DNA from: Candidatus Latescibacterota bacterium
GTDB lineage: Bacteria > Latescibacterota > UBA2968 > UBA8231
NCBI GenBank assembly: GCA_003529325.1
Contig: DPVW01000292.1
Location: 14,070-49,192 of the forward strand
Length of the DNA stretch: 35,123 nt
Direction of reading: 5' to 3'
Below the pieces are notes generated by a model, which worked only from the letters and a program-made list of their open reading frames with translations, ran no database searches and was not told where the DNA came from. Below, piece after piece: positions 16,137 to 24,485 of the stretch. Both the position numbers and the translations under genes were made by a program. Position 1 is the first letter of the stretch, and each line of letters begins with the position of its first letter.

Positions 16137-17342
16137 ATGAGTAACGTCTACGAACGTTTCGGTCTCCGTCCCATCATTAATGCCTCGGGGCCGTCCACGC
16201 GCTTGAGTGGTGCCATCATGGCGCCGGAAGTCGCCGCGGCGATGGCGGCTGCATCGCAGTGGTGTGTCGACATCGCCGAGTTGCAGGCCACGGCTTGTGG
16301 CATCATTGCCAAACACACCGGCGCAGAAGCAGGGTATGTCACCAGCGGCGCTGCGGCGGGCCTGCTGCTGTCGACTGCGGCGTGTGTGACGGGTCTTGAT
16401 CCGTCAAAGATGAACCGCCTGCCCGACACGACGGGTATGAAAAATCGGGTCATCATGGCACGCAGTCACCGCAATTTTTACGACCACGCCGTACGCTCCG
16501 CCGGCATCGAGCTGGTGGAGATCGGCATCGCCGACCGCTACTCGGGTGCCGGCGTGCGTGACGCCGAACCGTGGGAGTATGCCGCCGCCATCGACGACGA
16601 TACAGCGGCGATCGTCTACGTCGCCTATGCGCACACGCAACCGGATCTGGTCTCCGTCGTCGAGGTCGCGCACGCCGCGGGTGTACCCGTCATCGTTGAT
16701 GCGGCGGGACAGTTGCCGCCGGCGAGCAATCTGCGGCGGTTTATCGCCGAAGGGGCCGATCTGGTATGTTTTTCTGGTGGCAAGACGATTGCCGGTCCAC
16801 AGGCGAGTGGCATCCTTGCCGGTCGTCGCGACCTCATCGAGGCGGCGGCGTTACAACATCTCGACCTGGATATTCTGTGGGATCAGTGGAATCCACCGGC
16901 GGGATTGATCGACAAGAGTCACCTGCCGGGGGCGCCACACCACGGGATCGGTCGACCGTGCAAGGTGGGCAAGGAGGAGATCGTCGGTCTGCTGACGGCG
17001 CTGGAGTTATTCGTCGAGGAGGGGGATGACGCCCGCCACGCACGTTGGTTGGCACATATGCAGGCCCTCGTCGAGGCCACGGGATCGATCCGCGGCGCGT
17101 CGGTGGAACTGCGCAACGATCCAAAGCGCGCGACAATTCCGGCGGTGCATGTGGTCCTCGATGAAGAGGTTATCGGCAAATCGGCTCTTGATGTGGTGCG
17201 TGAACTACAGGATGGGGAACCGGGGATTGCGGCCAATCCGACGTACCATCGCGATGGTGTTGTGGCTTTCGGGCCGCTGTGTCTCAAGGAGGGTGAAGCT
17301 GGTGTGGTTGGGGCTCGGTTGCGGGAGGTTCTTGGGGTGTAG
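16137..17342 (+). CDS. SelA-like PLP-dependent lyase/transferase
   Basis: A 401-residue fold-type I PLP enzyme in the group that includes selenocysteine synthase SelA and D-glucosaminate-6-phosphate ammonia-lyase. It opens with the typical YERFGLRPIINASG and R-L-SGA, has the YVTSGAAAGL phosphate-binding region, the cofactor Asp in VPVIVDAAGQLPP (D188), and the Schiff-base lysine in CFSGGKTIAGPQASG (K216). No selenocysteine machinery is nearby, so a catabolic ammonia-lyase or aldolase-like role is likelier than SelA. Start at ATG 16137; an in-frame ATG at 16104 would overlap the previous gene and has no Shine-Dalgarno. It closes a two-gene unit with the enolase-superfamily gene. Confidence 0.82.
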   Translation: MSNVYERFGLRPIINASGPSTRLSGAIMAPEVAAAMAAASQWCVDIAELQATACGIIAKHTGAEAGYVTSGAAAGLLLSTAACVTGLDPSKMNRLPDTTGMKNRVIMARSHRNFYDHAVRSAGIELVEIGIADRYSGAGVRDAEPWEYAAAIDDDTAAIVYVAYAHTQPDLVSVVEVAHAAGVPVIVDAAGQLPPASNLRRFIAEGADLVCFSGGKTIAGPQASGILAGRRDLIEAAALQHLDLDILWDQWNPPAGLIDKSHLPGAPHHGIGRPCKVGKEEIVGLLTALELFVEEGDDARHARWLAHMQALVEATGSIRGASVELRNDPKRATIPAVHVVLDEEVIGKSALDVVRELQDGEPGIAANPTYHRDGVVAFGPLCLKEGEAGVVGARLREVLGV

Positions 17343-17344
17343 GG

Positions 17345-17716
17345 TTATTCAGCGGGTGCGGGCGGAGCAGGTGGCTGCGGCGGCGTACGTCTTCTGTTTT
17401 TGGGTGATCTGAATGAATCTTCGGTGGGTCGGTTCGGCTGGCGAGCCCTGGGGGCAGCTGAACTGCGCTGCCCGAGTCTCTGGGGACCAGTGTGTACGGC
17501 TGTCGGGTCCCCGCCGATGGTCGGATGGCCGGTGAAGTCCGCGTGCGTGAGGTTGGGATAACCAAGGGCGTCCTCCCAGTCTTCGAGGCTGCCGTCGTGG
17601 ATGTCGGGTATGTCGGCGCTGGGGATCTCGTAGATGGGGTAAACGCGGGTGCCCAGGTGTGCGTTCGCCCCCGACAATGGCAGCAGAGACAAGATCAAGA
17701 CCAGCCGAACCAACAT
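17345..17716 (-). pseudogene. Truncated secreted protein with DGSLEDWED motif
   Basis: From ATG 17716 on the minus strand, with a good reverse-strand Shine-Dalgarno (aaaggag), a signal peptide MLVRLVLILSLLPLSGANA is followed by YPIYEIPSADIPDIHDGSLE, DWEDALG and NLTHADF. This opening recurs in large secreted proteins of some uncultivated FCB-group bacteria that carry a carbohydrate-binding-like domain (my recollection, not checked). After about 70 residues the protein becomes low-complexity (Arg/Pro-rich) and stops at 124 residues, 2 bases from the convergent PLP-enzyme stop. I read it as a gene that lost most of its 3' end; a genuine short protein is the alternative. Confidence 0.5.
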
Positions 17717-17746
17717 GGGTGCTCCTTTGCTGCGCATGTGTGTCAT

Positions 17747-17818
17747 GTGTGAAAATGCCTGTATGCGGCCGTTGCCCGGATCGGCAACGTAGATAAATCC
17801 GTTCTGACCACCACCGAC
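17747..17818 (-). pseudogene. NHL-repeat scrap
   Basis: A short minus-strand stretch reads GGGQNGFIYVADPGNGRIQAF, a good match to the end of an NHL beta-propeller repeat (G.IYVAD.GN.RIQ.F). It lies just upstream of the truncated secreted gene, and the surrounding translation makes no sense. It looks like a leftover of a deleted propeller gene rather than a working ORF. Confidence 0.4.
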
Positions 17819-17843
17819 AGCTCTGACCTCGGTTCTTGACATC

Positions 17844-17857
17844 GGCCCGCGCGGGCC
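17844..17857. repeat. Perfect 14-bp GC palindrome
   Basis: GGCCCGCGCGGGCC is fully self-complementary. It sits between the minus-strand NHL scrap and the plus-strand ankyrin remnant, in the most degraded part of the window. It could be a protein-binding site or a chance GC palindrome. Confidence 0.3.
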
Positions 17858-17939
17858 TGACTGTTGAACCAAGGCTCCGAGGGGAAGCCGCACGTCCGCG
17901 GGAAGGACCGAGTCCACCCCCGGGGTTGGTACGCCTGGT

Positions 17940-18381
17940 GGCTGGGCGGTCCATGGTTCTCGCCCGGACCTTGAGGACCTTCTGCGCCAGGAGGCGCCCC
18001 TAACTCCTGAACCTGACGCGGGTCTTTTCCACGTGATCGAGCAAGGAGCTGTGCCACAAGTGATCGCCATGTTGGCCGAGGGCGTCGATGTCAACCAGAG
18101 CCGGCACATTCCATGGGAGATCAGCGGCAAGGGGATGACGACACTCGAACAGTCACCTTTGCAGGCAGCCTAACAGCAAGATCGCCTCTCTACTCGTGGC
18201 GGCGGCTTGTGGCGCGTCGCGACAGGTGATCGAACGCTTGATCGTTTCCGGGGCGGATATCAACCAGCGGGCGAATCCGGGAACACCGATGCAGATCGCG
18301 CAACGTCATGGGAAGGATACGACTGTGGAGACTCTGCGGGATCTAGCAGCTCAACCCAACATCAGACAGGGCAAGACATGA
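17940..18381 (+). pseudogene. Ankyrin-repeat protein remnant
   Basis: One frame gives WAVHGSRPDLEDLLRQ, then GLFHVIEQGAVPQVIAMLAE, GVDVNQ and TTLEQSPLQAA, ending at a TAA at 18171-18173. The next frame continues with KIASLLVAAACGASRQVIER, LIVSGADINQRANPGTPM and ETLRDLA to a stop at 18379-18381. These are ankyrin-type repeats (..V...L..G.DVNQ) broken by one frameshift near 18171, with no clear 5' end. The final stop overlaps the dioxygenase start in ATGA, so the intact ancestor was probably translationally coupled to that gene. Confidence 0.6.
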
Positions 18382-19184
18382 ATACAGAGCAGATCGCGGA
18401 TGATTTTTATCGAGATGGTTTCGTCCACATCCCGAATGTGCTGGAGGCAGACGAAATTGAGAGGCTGAGGCGCAGGACGGACGAACTGATGGACGACCCG
18501 GAGTTACAGGCGCGGGTCAACCCGGAACGGCACGACACGCGTTATGTGCAGACCCACGCGGCTGCCACCGGGGAACAGCTGCCCTTCATTCTACGCAATA
18601 CGATCGAGCTGGATCCCGTCTTCTCGGCGCTCCTCGTGCGCGAGCCCATCCTCGGTCTGGCAGAGGCCGTCGTCGGCAAAGACTGCCGATTCTGCGGGCA
18701 GAACGTGTTGAGAAATCTCTCCGGTATCGCCATCGAACAGTGGCACGTCGACGGGGCGCTGCATTTTCCCCTTCCCGAGGATGTGCTCCGCCATGAATCC
18801 CGACAACGGCCGCCGGTGCTGTGGTTGACGATACAGATGGCATTGAGTGACATCGACACGATCGCCCATGGGCCTACCCAGTATATTCCCGGCAGCCACT
18901 TTTCCGGTCGTCATCCAAACGACCAACAGAACCCGACATTCGAGGGCCGTGGCCCCGTGTCGATTCTATGCAAGGCGGGGGACATCTACCTGCAGGATCC
19001 GCAGTGCTGGCACCGCGGTGCGCCGAACACTTCCGACAGAACACGCTACCTGATCCAATCTCAATACGCCGTCGACTGGGCCTATCGCAGGTTCGGCTGG
19101 ATGAATCGAGTGCCGGTTCCCACCCAGGTCTTGCAGTCGGCCAGCGATCGGTTGCTGTCGGTGCTCGGCCAGCAACCGAGCTAA
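18378..19184 (+). CDS. Phytanoyl-CoA dioxygenase family (PhyH) protein
   Basis: Non-heme Fe(II)/2-oxoglutarate-dependent oxygenase of the PhyH family, 268 residues. The start matches the family (FYRDGFVHIPNVLEADEIE); the iron-binding HxD is in QWHVDGALH (H123, D125) and the distal His in CWHRGAPN (H212), followed by the 2-oxoglutarate Arg in RTRYLIQ (R221 or R223). All cofactor residues appear intact. ATG 18378 is supported by AGGG at 18368-18371 and by the ATGA overlap with the upstream ankyrin frame. Members hydroxylate many different small molecules, so the substrate cannot be given. The nearby minus-strand operon is convergent and unrelated. Confidence 0.87.
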   Translation: MNTEQIADDFYRDGFVHIPNVLEADEIERLRRRTDELMDDPELQARVNPERHDTRYVQTHAAATGEQLPFILRNTIELDPVFSALLVREPILGLAEAVVGKDCRFCGQNVLRNLSGIAIEQWHVDGALHFPLPEDVLRHESRQRPPVLWLTIQMALSDIDTIAHGPTQYIPGSHFSGRHPNDQQNPTFEGRGPVSILCKAGDIYLQDPQCWHRGAPNTSDRTRYLIQSQYAVDWAYRRFGWMNRVPVPTQVLQSASDRLLSVLGQQPS

Positions 19185-19199
19185 ATAGCTAGTTGTCGT

Positions 19200-20189
19200 C
19201 TACTTGTCGAAGGATCCGTCCGGCACACCTCGGAAGCAGCCCAGGACCCATGGATAGGAGTCGGTGACATAGTAGGCGTAGGCACCGTCCACACTCATGC
19301 CATTGCACTCATCGAGGTCCCCTGAGCCGGCGACAAACTCCCAGTCGTCGACGAAGGTGCCATCGAAGGCACCCCCCGGATCGACACCTCCCGTTGTTGC
19401 ACGAGTGCCACTCTTGAGTTGGTAGCTCGAAGTAATCCTGCGTAGCGAACCGCCCTCAAGGATGTACGAGCCCATCACGGGGAAGCCGTCCGCGGCGAAG
19501 CCAATGACGGGAGATGCCACCGAGCCGTCATCGGCGAACAGTGCATTGGGGTTGCCGTGATAGTGGTAGGTGCCGTCCGGCTGTGTGTGGGCATTGTGAC
19601 TGTCAGTGCCGAAGTCGGCTGTTACCGCCATCGGGTCGTAACGGAAGGGTGACCCCATCTGGAAGCAACCGATCTTGCCATCGCCGACACCAAAACAGCC
19701 CGCTGCCAGCAGATCCAGTTTTACCCCGTTGAGAAAGATGGCGTTGTCGGTACGCAGACTGAGTGCCGTTGTAGAGCTGGCCATGACCGGGGCACGCGGC
19801 ACCCGATAGGTGACCGATTGCGCTTTGGTATCATTGACGAAGGAACGCGCGCTGTCATTGAAGTCGTGGTTCGGAATGGCGTTGGCGCTGAACACGCAGT
19901 GATCGTCGGTTACCGTGATCATCAGGTCGCCGGTGAACCCCATGTTGCGATTGATATCCCGTACCGTCGACACGTAGGCATTGGCGTAGTCAGAGCAGTC
20001 GCCACTCACCGCACTCAGCAGGGCATCGGTAATGTCGATGGTCGTAGGCTCGGTCGTTGGACCCGTCGGCGCGTCCTGTGACGGTGTATCTCCCGTTGGG
20101 ACTTCCGCGTCGCCGCTGTCACCGTCCGATCCGCAGCCGCTACCCAGCAACAGAGCCAACACGAGCACCATGTGTACCGATCTCATCAT
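19200..20189 (-). CDS. YHYH-domain lipoprotein
   Basis: A 329-residue exported protein with a lipoprotein signal (hydrophobic run then LGSGC, Cys near residue 19), a Ser/Thr/Pro/Asp-rich linker and a YHYH domain recognised by GTYHYHGNP. Also visible are GVKLDLLAAGCFG, GFAADGFPVMGSYI and a C-terminal DECNGMSVDGAYAYYVTDSY with YPWVLGCFRG, all typical of that family of unknown function. The paired cysteines probably form disulfides. ATG 20189 and 20186 are both possible; the previous gene's stop is one base upstream, so it is the last gene of the tal-zwf-glk operon. An earlier in-frame ATG (20198) would overlap that gene by eight bases. Confidence 0.8.
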   Translation of the reverse strand: MMRSVHMVLVLALLLGSGCGSDGDSGDAEVPTGDTPSQDAPTGPTTEPTTIDITDALLSAVSGDCSDYANAYVSTVRDINRNMGFTGDLMITVTDDHCVFSANAIPNHDFNDSARSFVNDTKAQSVTYRVPRAPVMASSTTALSLRTDNAIFLNGVKLDLLAAGCFGVGDGKIGCFQMGSPFRYDPMAVTADFGTDSHNAHTQPDGTYHYHGNPNALFADDGSVASPVIGFAADGFPVMGSYILEGGSLRRITSSYQLKSGTRATTGGVDPGGAFDGTFVDDWEFVAGSGDLDECNGMSVDGAYAYYVTDSYPWVLGCFRGVPDGSFDK

Positions 20190-20190
20190 C

Positions 20191-20763
20191 CTACCCATCG
20201 AGTCCGTACTTCTGCAGAATTGATGTCCATTCACCCCGCGCCTGCATGATCAACTCGATCACCTCGCGCAGGGCCCCCTGACCGCCGGGTGTGATGGTTA
20301 CGTAGTCAGCCACCGACTTAACCTCCTGCCTCGCGTTCTGTACGGCCACACCAAGGCCGGCGCGGCGCAGCAGCGGGGTGTCCGGTAGGTCATCACCCAT
20401 ATAACAGACCTCGTCATCCTCCACACCGGCCTCGGCGCAGATTTTCTCCCAGGGCTCGATCTTATCCAAGTGTCCCTGAAAGATGTACTTCACACCGAGC
20501 ATCTGGCAGCGGTGCGTGATGCCAGGGGCGTCGCGGCCACTGATGACGCCGCTGATATGCCCGGCGCCGTGCCACCAGCGCAGGGCCATGCCGTCGATGG
20601 CGGTACTGCCCTTGGTCTCGACGAGGTCACCGGAGGGGCCGGGGAAGTAGTACAGTCTGCCATCCGTCCACACACCATCGACGTCGGTGAGCAACACGCG
20701 GATGCGTTTGGCCTTGGTGACGAGGGCGGGGGAGGGTGGTGGTGGCGTTGGATCGGCTGCCAT
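20191..20763 (-). CDS. KdsC-like HAD phosphatase
   Basis: C0-type haloacid-dehalogenase phosphatase resembling KDO-8-phosphate phosphatase KdsC, which acts in lipopolysaccharide core sugar synthesis. The 190-residue protein has motif I LLTDVDGVWTDG (nucleophile D27, D29), motif II SGR (75-77), motif IV YMGDDLPD (D124, D125) and the family's C-terminal TPGGQGALREVIELI. It begins 2 bases after the glucokinase stop, in a sugar-phosphate operon, without kdsA, kdsB or kdsD. The operon context makes a different sugar-phosphate substrate possible. An N-terminal Pro-rich tail (PTPPPPSP) precedes the domain. Confidence 0.85.
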   Translation of the reverse strand: MAADPTPPPPSPALVTKAKRIRVLLTDVDGVWTDGRLYYFPGPSGDLVETKGSTAIDGMALRWWHGAGHISGVISGRDAPGITHRCQMLGVKYIFQGHLDKIEPWEKICAEAGVEDDEVCYMGDDLPDTPLLRRAGLGVAVQNARQEVKSVADYVTITPGGQGALREVIELIMQARGEWTSILQKYGLDG

Positions 20764-20765
20764 CG

Positions 20766-21785
20766 TTACAACTTTCCCTGGTTGGGGTGGGTCACGTGTT
20801 GCGCCATGCGGGCGCCGAAGTAGGCGGCGCCGAGCAGCGCCGTGTCGTCGTTCTTGATGACGCGCACCGGGATCCGCTGCAGCACATCGGAGACACGTCC
20901 CTTCTCTGTGAAGGCCTGCATAAAGGAGCCCTCCGTGAGTTCGTCGAGGATCTGTGGGGCGATGCCGCCACCGATATAGAGGCCGCCAGTGGCCAGCATC
21001 TTCAACGCCAGATTGCCCGCTTCCGCTCCGTAGAGAGAGACGAACATGCGCAGAGCTTCACCTGCGAGAGGCACGCTGTGTTGTTGCGCCGCTGCCGAGA
21101 TGACCCGGGCACCCGCTCCTGGCTCGCACAACTGTGCACGGAGCCATTCCGGTTCGTCGTCGGGGGTCTCGTGGCGCAGGAATTCGTATATGTTCACCAG
21201 TCCCATGCCCGATACGACACGCTCCCAACTGACGTGACCATGGCGGGAGAACAACCAACTCCACAACTCCGCCTCTCGTTCGGTGCCAGGGGCGAAGGAG
21301 GCGTGGCCCCCTTCGGATGGCACGGCGACGTAACGCCCGTCGACCCAGGCCAGGCCTGCCTCTCCGAGTCCGGTGCCGGCGGCGATGATGGCCATGCCCC
21401 CGGTGGGGTCCGGTTCGCCTCGATTGATCTCGATGACATCGTCGTCACTCAACGCCAATGTTCCGTACGCCGTCGCTTCGAGATCGTTGAGCAGAAACAG
21501 ACGGGGCACCCCAAGGGCCTTGGCGATCTGCTCCGGGTCGATGGTCCACGGCAGGTTGACCGGTTTGACGGGCGTGTGCTTTACCGGTCCCGGAACGCCG
21601 ATCACGACACGATCCGGCTGTTGTCCATACCCTTCGACGAAGTGCGCCAGCAACTCCGCTACACCGGCGAAGTCGGTGGAGACGTATCGTTCCACCTTGA
21701 CAGGCTCCAGCGCCTCCCCATCAACACGGTACAGACCCAGGTAGGCCTTCGTGCCACCCACGTCGCCACCGAGAATCAGAGGCAC
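20766..21785 (-). CDS. glk: Glucokinase (Glk family)
   Basis: ATP-dependent phosphorylation of glucose to glucose 6-phosphate, feeding zwf next to it. The 339-residue protein belongs to the E. coli-type Glk family rather than ROK: GGDVGGTKAYLGL at the N-terminus, IGVPGPV, LLNDLEATAYG with the catalytic Asp, AAGTGLGEAGLA, EGGHASFAP and a C-terminal GGLYIGGGIAP. The ROK zinc motif (GCxCGxxGCxE) is absent. It starts at GTG 21785, overlapping the end of zwf by 10 bases, which argues for translational coupling. Confidence 0.93.
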   Translation of the reverse strand: MPLILGGDVGGTKAYLGLYRVDGEALEPVKVERYVSTDFAGVAELLAHFVEGYGQQPDRVVIGVPGPVKHTPVKPVNLPWTIDPEQIAKALGVPRLFLLNDLEATAYGTLALSDDDVIEINRGEPDPTGGMAIIAAGTGLGEAGLAWVDGRYVAVPSEGGHASFAPGTEREAELWSWLFSRHGHVSWERVVSGMGLVNIYEFLRHETPDDEPEWLRAQLCEPGAGARVISAAAQQHSVPLAGEALRMFVSLYGAEAGNLALKMLATGGLYIGGGIAPQILDELTEGSFMQAFTEKGRVSDVLQRIPVRVIKNDDTALLGAAYFGARMAQHVTHPNQGKL

Positions 21786-23215
21786 GCCCAGGCCCGCCAG
21801 TCTCGATCAAACAACTCGTCCGCTTCTGTCGGCCCCCAGCTGCCGGCACGGTAACCGGGTACCTGGGTTGCCGAGGCGGCACTCCACGCCTCATGGATCG
21901 GCATCAACAGTTCCCAGGACTTCTCGATCCAACCGGCGTCGGCGAACAGGGTGCCATCGCCGAGGAGGCAGTCGAGCAGCAATGTCTCATACGCTTCGGG
22001 GCTGCGCCCACCGAATGCATCCTGGTAGTTGAAGTCCATCTCCACCGTACCGAGGTTGACGTCGGGCCCCGGGGTCTTGCCGCTGAAGGACAGGGCGATG
22101 CCCTCGTCCGGTTGGATGCGGATCGTCAGTGTGCTTGCCCGCAGTGGCATCCGTTTGCCGGTGCGCACATAGAATGGCACCCCCTGCCAACGCCAGTTGT
22201 CGAGGATGAATTCCACCGCCGCATAGGTTTCGGTGCGGGAATCGGCGGGTACGTCCTGTTCCTCGCGATATCCCGGGACCAAGACGTCGTCGACCTCGCC
22301 CTCCGTGTACTGCGCACGGACGGCGAAGTGGTCGACTTCGCCGACGCTGATGGGGCGTATCGCCTTGAGGACCTTCAATTTTTCCAGTCGCACAGACTCG
22401 GCGTCGAAAGCGGATGGGGGCTCCATGGCAACGACACACAGCACCTGCAGCAGGTGGTTCTGGATCATGTCGCGCAGGGCGCCGGAACCGTCATAATATC
22501 CGGCTCGGTGTTCGACGCCGACGGCTTCGGCCGCGGTGATCTGCACATGGTCGACGTAGCGCCGATTCCACAACGGCTCAAACATGGAGTTGGCGAGACG
22601 GAAGACGAGGATGTTCTGCACCGTCTCTTTGCCCAGGTAGTGATCGATGCGGAAGATCTGGTGCTCCGCGAACACGGCATGGATTGACCGGTTCAGATCG
22701 CGGGCACTTTCGAGGTCGTGGCCGAATGGTTTCTCCACGACAATGCGTACCCAACCGGGTTCGCCCTGCGCTTCTCGGTGCAGTCCGGCGTTGCCGAGTT
22801 GTTCGATGATCGGCAGATAGACCTGGGGTGGCACAGAACAGTAGAAACAGCGGTTGCCAGCGGTGCCACGCTCCTCGTCGATCTGCTGCAGACGGGTACC
22901 CAGGCGTTCGTAGAAGCCCGCGTCACCCGGGTCGCCACTGACATAATCGAGATGCGACAGGAAGTGGTCTACCTCGTCGCCACCAACACCGACAAACTCA
23001 TGCAAGGCCTCGCCCATGCGGGCGCGGAAATCGTCGGGACTCATCGCGGAGCGGGCGCCACCGACGAGAGCGAACTGCTCCGGCAGACGGCCTTGCTGCT
23101 GCAGATGCCACACCGCGGGAATCAGCTTGCGACGCGTCAGATCGCCAGAGGCACCGAAAATAACAAGCACACACGGATCGGGGACACGATCCGGCACCAG
23201 GAGGGAGTCGGTCAC
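21776..23215 (-). CDS. zwf: Glucose-6-phosphate dehydrogenase
   Basis: First enzyme of the oxidative pentose phosphate pathway, oxidising glucose 6-phosphate with NADP. The 479-residue protein has the dinucleotide-binding GASGDLTRRKL (21-31), EKPFG (161-165), the substrate/catalytic motif RIDHYLGKE (189-197) and the expected C-terminal domain with PFYVRTGKRM. It starts at GTG 23215 within the tal stop (GTGA, four-base overlap) and ends inside the glk start region. Neither 6-phosphogluconolactonase nor 6-phosphogluconate dehydrogenase follows, so these must be encoded elsewhere or the pathway diverges. Confidence 0.96.
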   Translation of the reverse strand: MTDSLLVPDRVPDPCVLVIFGASGDLTRRKLIPAVWHLQQQGRLPEQFALVGGARSAMSPDDFRARMGEALHEFVGVGGDEVDHFLSHLDYVSGDPGDAGFYERLGTRLQQIDEERGTAGNRCFYCSVPPQVYLPIIEQLGNAGLHREAQGEPGWVRIVVEKPFGHDLESARDLNRSIHAVFAEHQIFRIDHYLGKETVQNILVFRLANSMFEPLWNRRYVDHVQITAAEAVGVEHRAGYYDGSGALRDMIQNHLLQVLCVVAMEPPSAFDAESVRLEKLKVLKAIRPISVGEVDHFAVRAQYTEGEVDDVLVPGYREEQDVPADSRTETYAAVEFILDNWRWQGVPFYVRTGKRMPLRASTLTIRIQPDEGIALSFSGKTPGPDVNLGTVEMDFNYQDAFGGRSPEAYETLLLDCLLGDGTLFADAGWIEKSWELLMPIHEAWSAASATQVPGYRAGSWGPTEADELFDRDWRAWACL

Positions 23216-24315
23216 GCGGATGGCAGTGCCGCGCAGCGGCTCTCGATGGCCCCGAGCAGTTTGTCGAAGGGCTCAACAAAAAGTTGCACAGCGTCGGTCT
23301 GCAGCTTGTCCGTGACCTTCTGCATCGAGATACCCGCGACCTCGATGGCGGCCATCACCTGCCGTGCTTCATCGATGCCCTGCTCCAGGCTGGCCGCCAC
23401 CACACCATGGTCGCGGAAGGCCTCAAAGGTGGCGACGGGCATCGTATTGACCGTGTCCTTGCCGATCAGCTCTTCCACGTAGAGCACATCGCGGTAGTCG
23501 GGGTTCTTGACACCGGTGCTGGCCCAGAGAAGCCGCTGCGGCCGTGCGCCCTTGGCTGCCAATGTCTGCCAGCGGTCACTGGCTTTTATCTTCAGGTAGT
23601 GCTGATAGGCGAGTTTGGCGTTGGCGATGGCGACCTTGCCACGCAAGTCCCCCAGTGCGGGGCGCTGCTCGAGTTCAGAGTCCACGAGGGAGTCGATGCG
23701 ACTGACGAAAAAGCTGGCGACGCTGGCGATGCCACCCACATCTCCCCCGGCGGCGGCGAATGTCTCCAGACCGGCGAGGTAGGCCTCAGCAACGGCAGCG
23801 TAGTTGTGTTGGGCGAAAAGCAGGGTGACGTTAATGTTCAGTCCCTTGCCGATGAGCGCTTCGATCGCTGCTACACCGGCAGCCGTTCCAGGCACTTTGA
23901 TCATCAGATTGGGGCGTTCCACGGCGGCTGCCAGACGCAAGGCCTCGTCGATCGTGCCCGGCGTATCCGCAGCCAGATATGGGGAGACTTCCAGCGACAC
24001 AAAACCATCGGCTCCCTGGCTGTCGTCGAAGACGGGCCGCAGCACGTCGGCGGCAGCCTGGATGTCGTCGATGGCGATGGCCTCGTAGATCTGCAGGGGG
24101 GACAGGCCCGCCCTGGCGTGCCGCTGCAGGTCGTCGGTGTAGTCATCGGAGCCGGAGATGGCTTTCTCGAAGATTGCCGGATTCGACGTCATGCCACGCA
24201 CCCCGTCCTCAGTGATCAAACGGGCCAGGTCGCCACTGGTGATGAGGCTGCGGCTGATGCTGTCGTACCAGACGCTCTGGCCCTGCGGACCGAGATCGAC
24301 GAGAGGATTGGACAT
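23212..24315 (-). CDS. tal: Transaldolase, long type
   Basis: Transfers a dihydroxyacetone unit between sugar phosphates in the non-oxidative pentose phosphate pathway. Its 367 residues match the longer transaldolase type of actinobacteria and cyanobacteria. Landmarks: GVRGMTSNPAIFEKAI (39-53), the Schiff-base segment NLMIKVPGT with K140, GLNINVTLLF, SVASFFVSRIDSLVD and LLWASTGVKNP. A reverse-strand GGAG 7 bases from the ATG supports this start. It is the first gene of the five-gene minus-strand operon and is divergent from the epimerase, with 170 bases between. Confidence 0.96.
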   Translation of the reverse strand: MSNPLVDLGPQGQSVWYDSISRSLITSGDLARLITEDGVRGMTSNPAIFEKAISGSDDYTDDLQRHARAGLSPLQIYEAIAIDDIQAAADVLRPVFDDSQGADGFVSLEVSPYLAADTPGTIDEALRLAAAVERPNLMIKVPGTAAGVAAIEALIGKGLNINVTLLFAQHNYAAVAEAYLAGLETFAAAGGDVGGIASVASFFVSRIDSLVDSELEQRPALGDLRGKVAIANAKLAYQHYLKIKASDRWQTLAAKGARPQRLLWASTGVKNPDYRDVLYVEELIGKDTVNTMPVATFEAFRDHGVVAASLEQGIDEARQVMAAIEVAGISMQKVTDKLQTDAVQLFVEPFDKLLGAIESRCAALPSA

Positions 24316-24355
24316 GTCCGAACTCCCAGTAGAGGTGAGCGTTGCGCTGAGCGCG

Positions 24356-24361
24356 TATAAT
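24356..24361 (+). promoter_or_regulatory. Candidate -10 box in the tal/epimerase divergent gap
   Basis: TATAAT occurs at 24356-24361, the only AT-rich island in the 170-base gap between the divergent tal and epimerase starts. No good -35 hexamer lies 17 bases upstream. The reverse complement also offers TATTAT for the tal operon. This is a candidate only. Confidence 0.3.
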
Positions 24362-24485
24362 ATCCCGACTCACCTCCGGGCAAGCAACATGACTGCGGGG
24401 TGCAACTCGAACGATCCCAAAACGACTGCGCATGTTGGTGTCGCCTCTACAAAGTGGCTCCAAGGCGCAACAGGAGATTGCTAGC

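Noticed and set aside
16137..17342. True selenocysteine synthase (SelA)
   Set aside because: No selB, selD or tRNA-Sec is present in the window and the gene is paired with an enolase-superfamily enzyme; the SelA-like catabolic group fits better.
20736..21854. Long plus-strand ORF (372 codons) opposite glk
   Set aside because: Antisense to an unambiguous glucokinase; no recognisable motifs, consistent with a GC-rich shadow frame.
23284..24360. Long plus-strand ORF (358 codons) opposite tal
   Set aside because: Antisense to a clear transaldolase gene; composition reflects complementary codons only.
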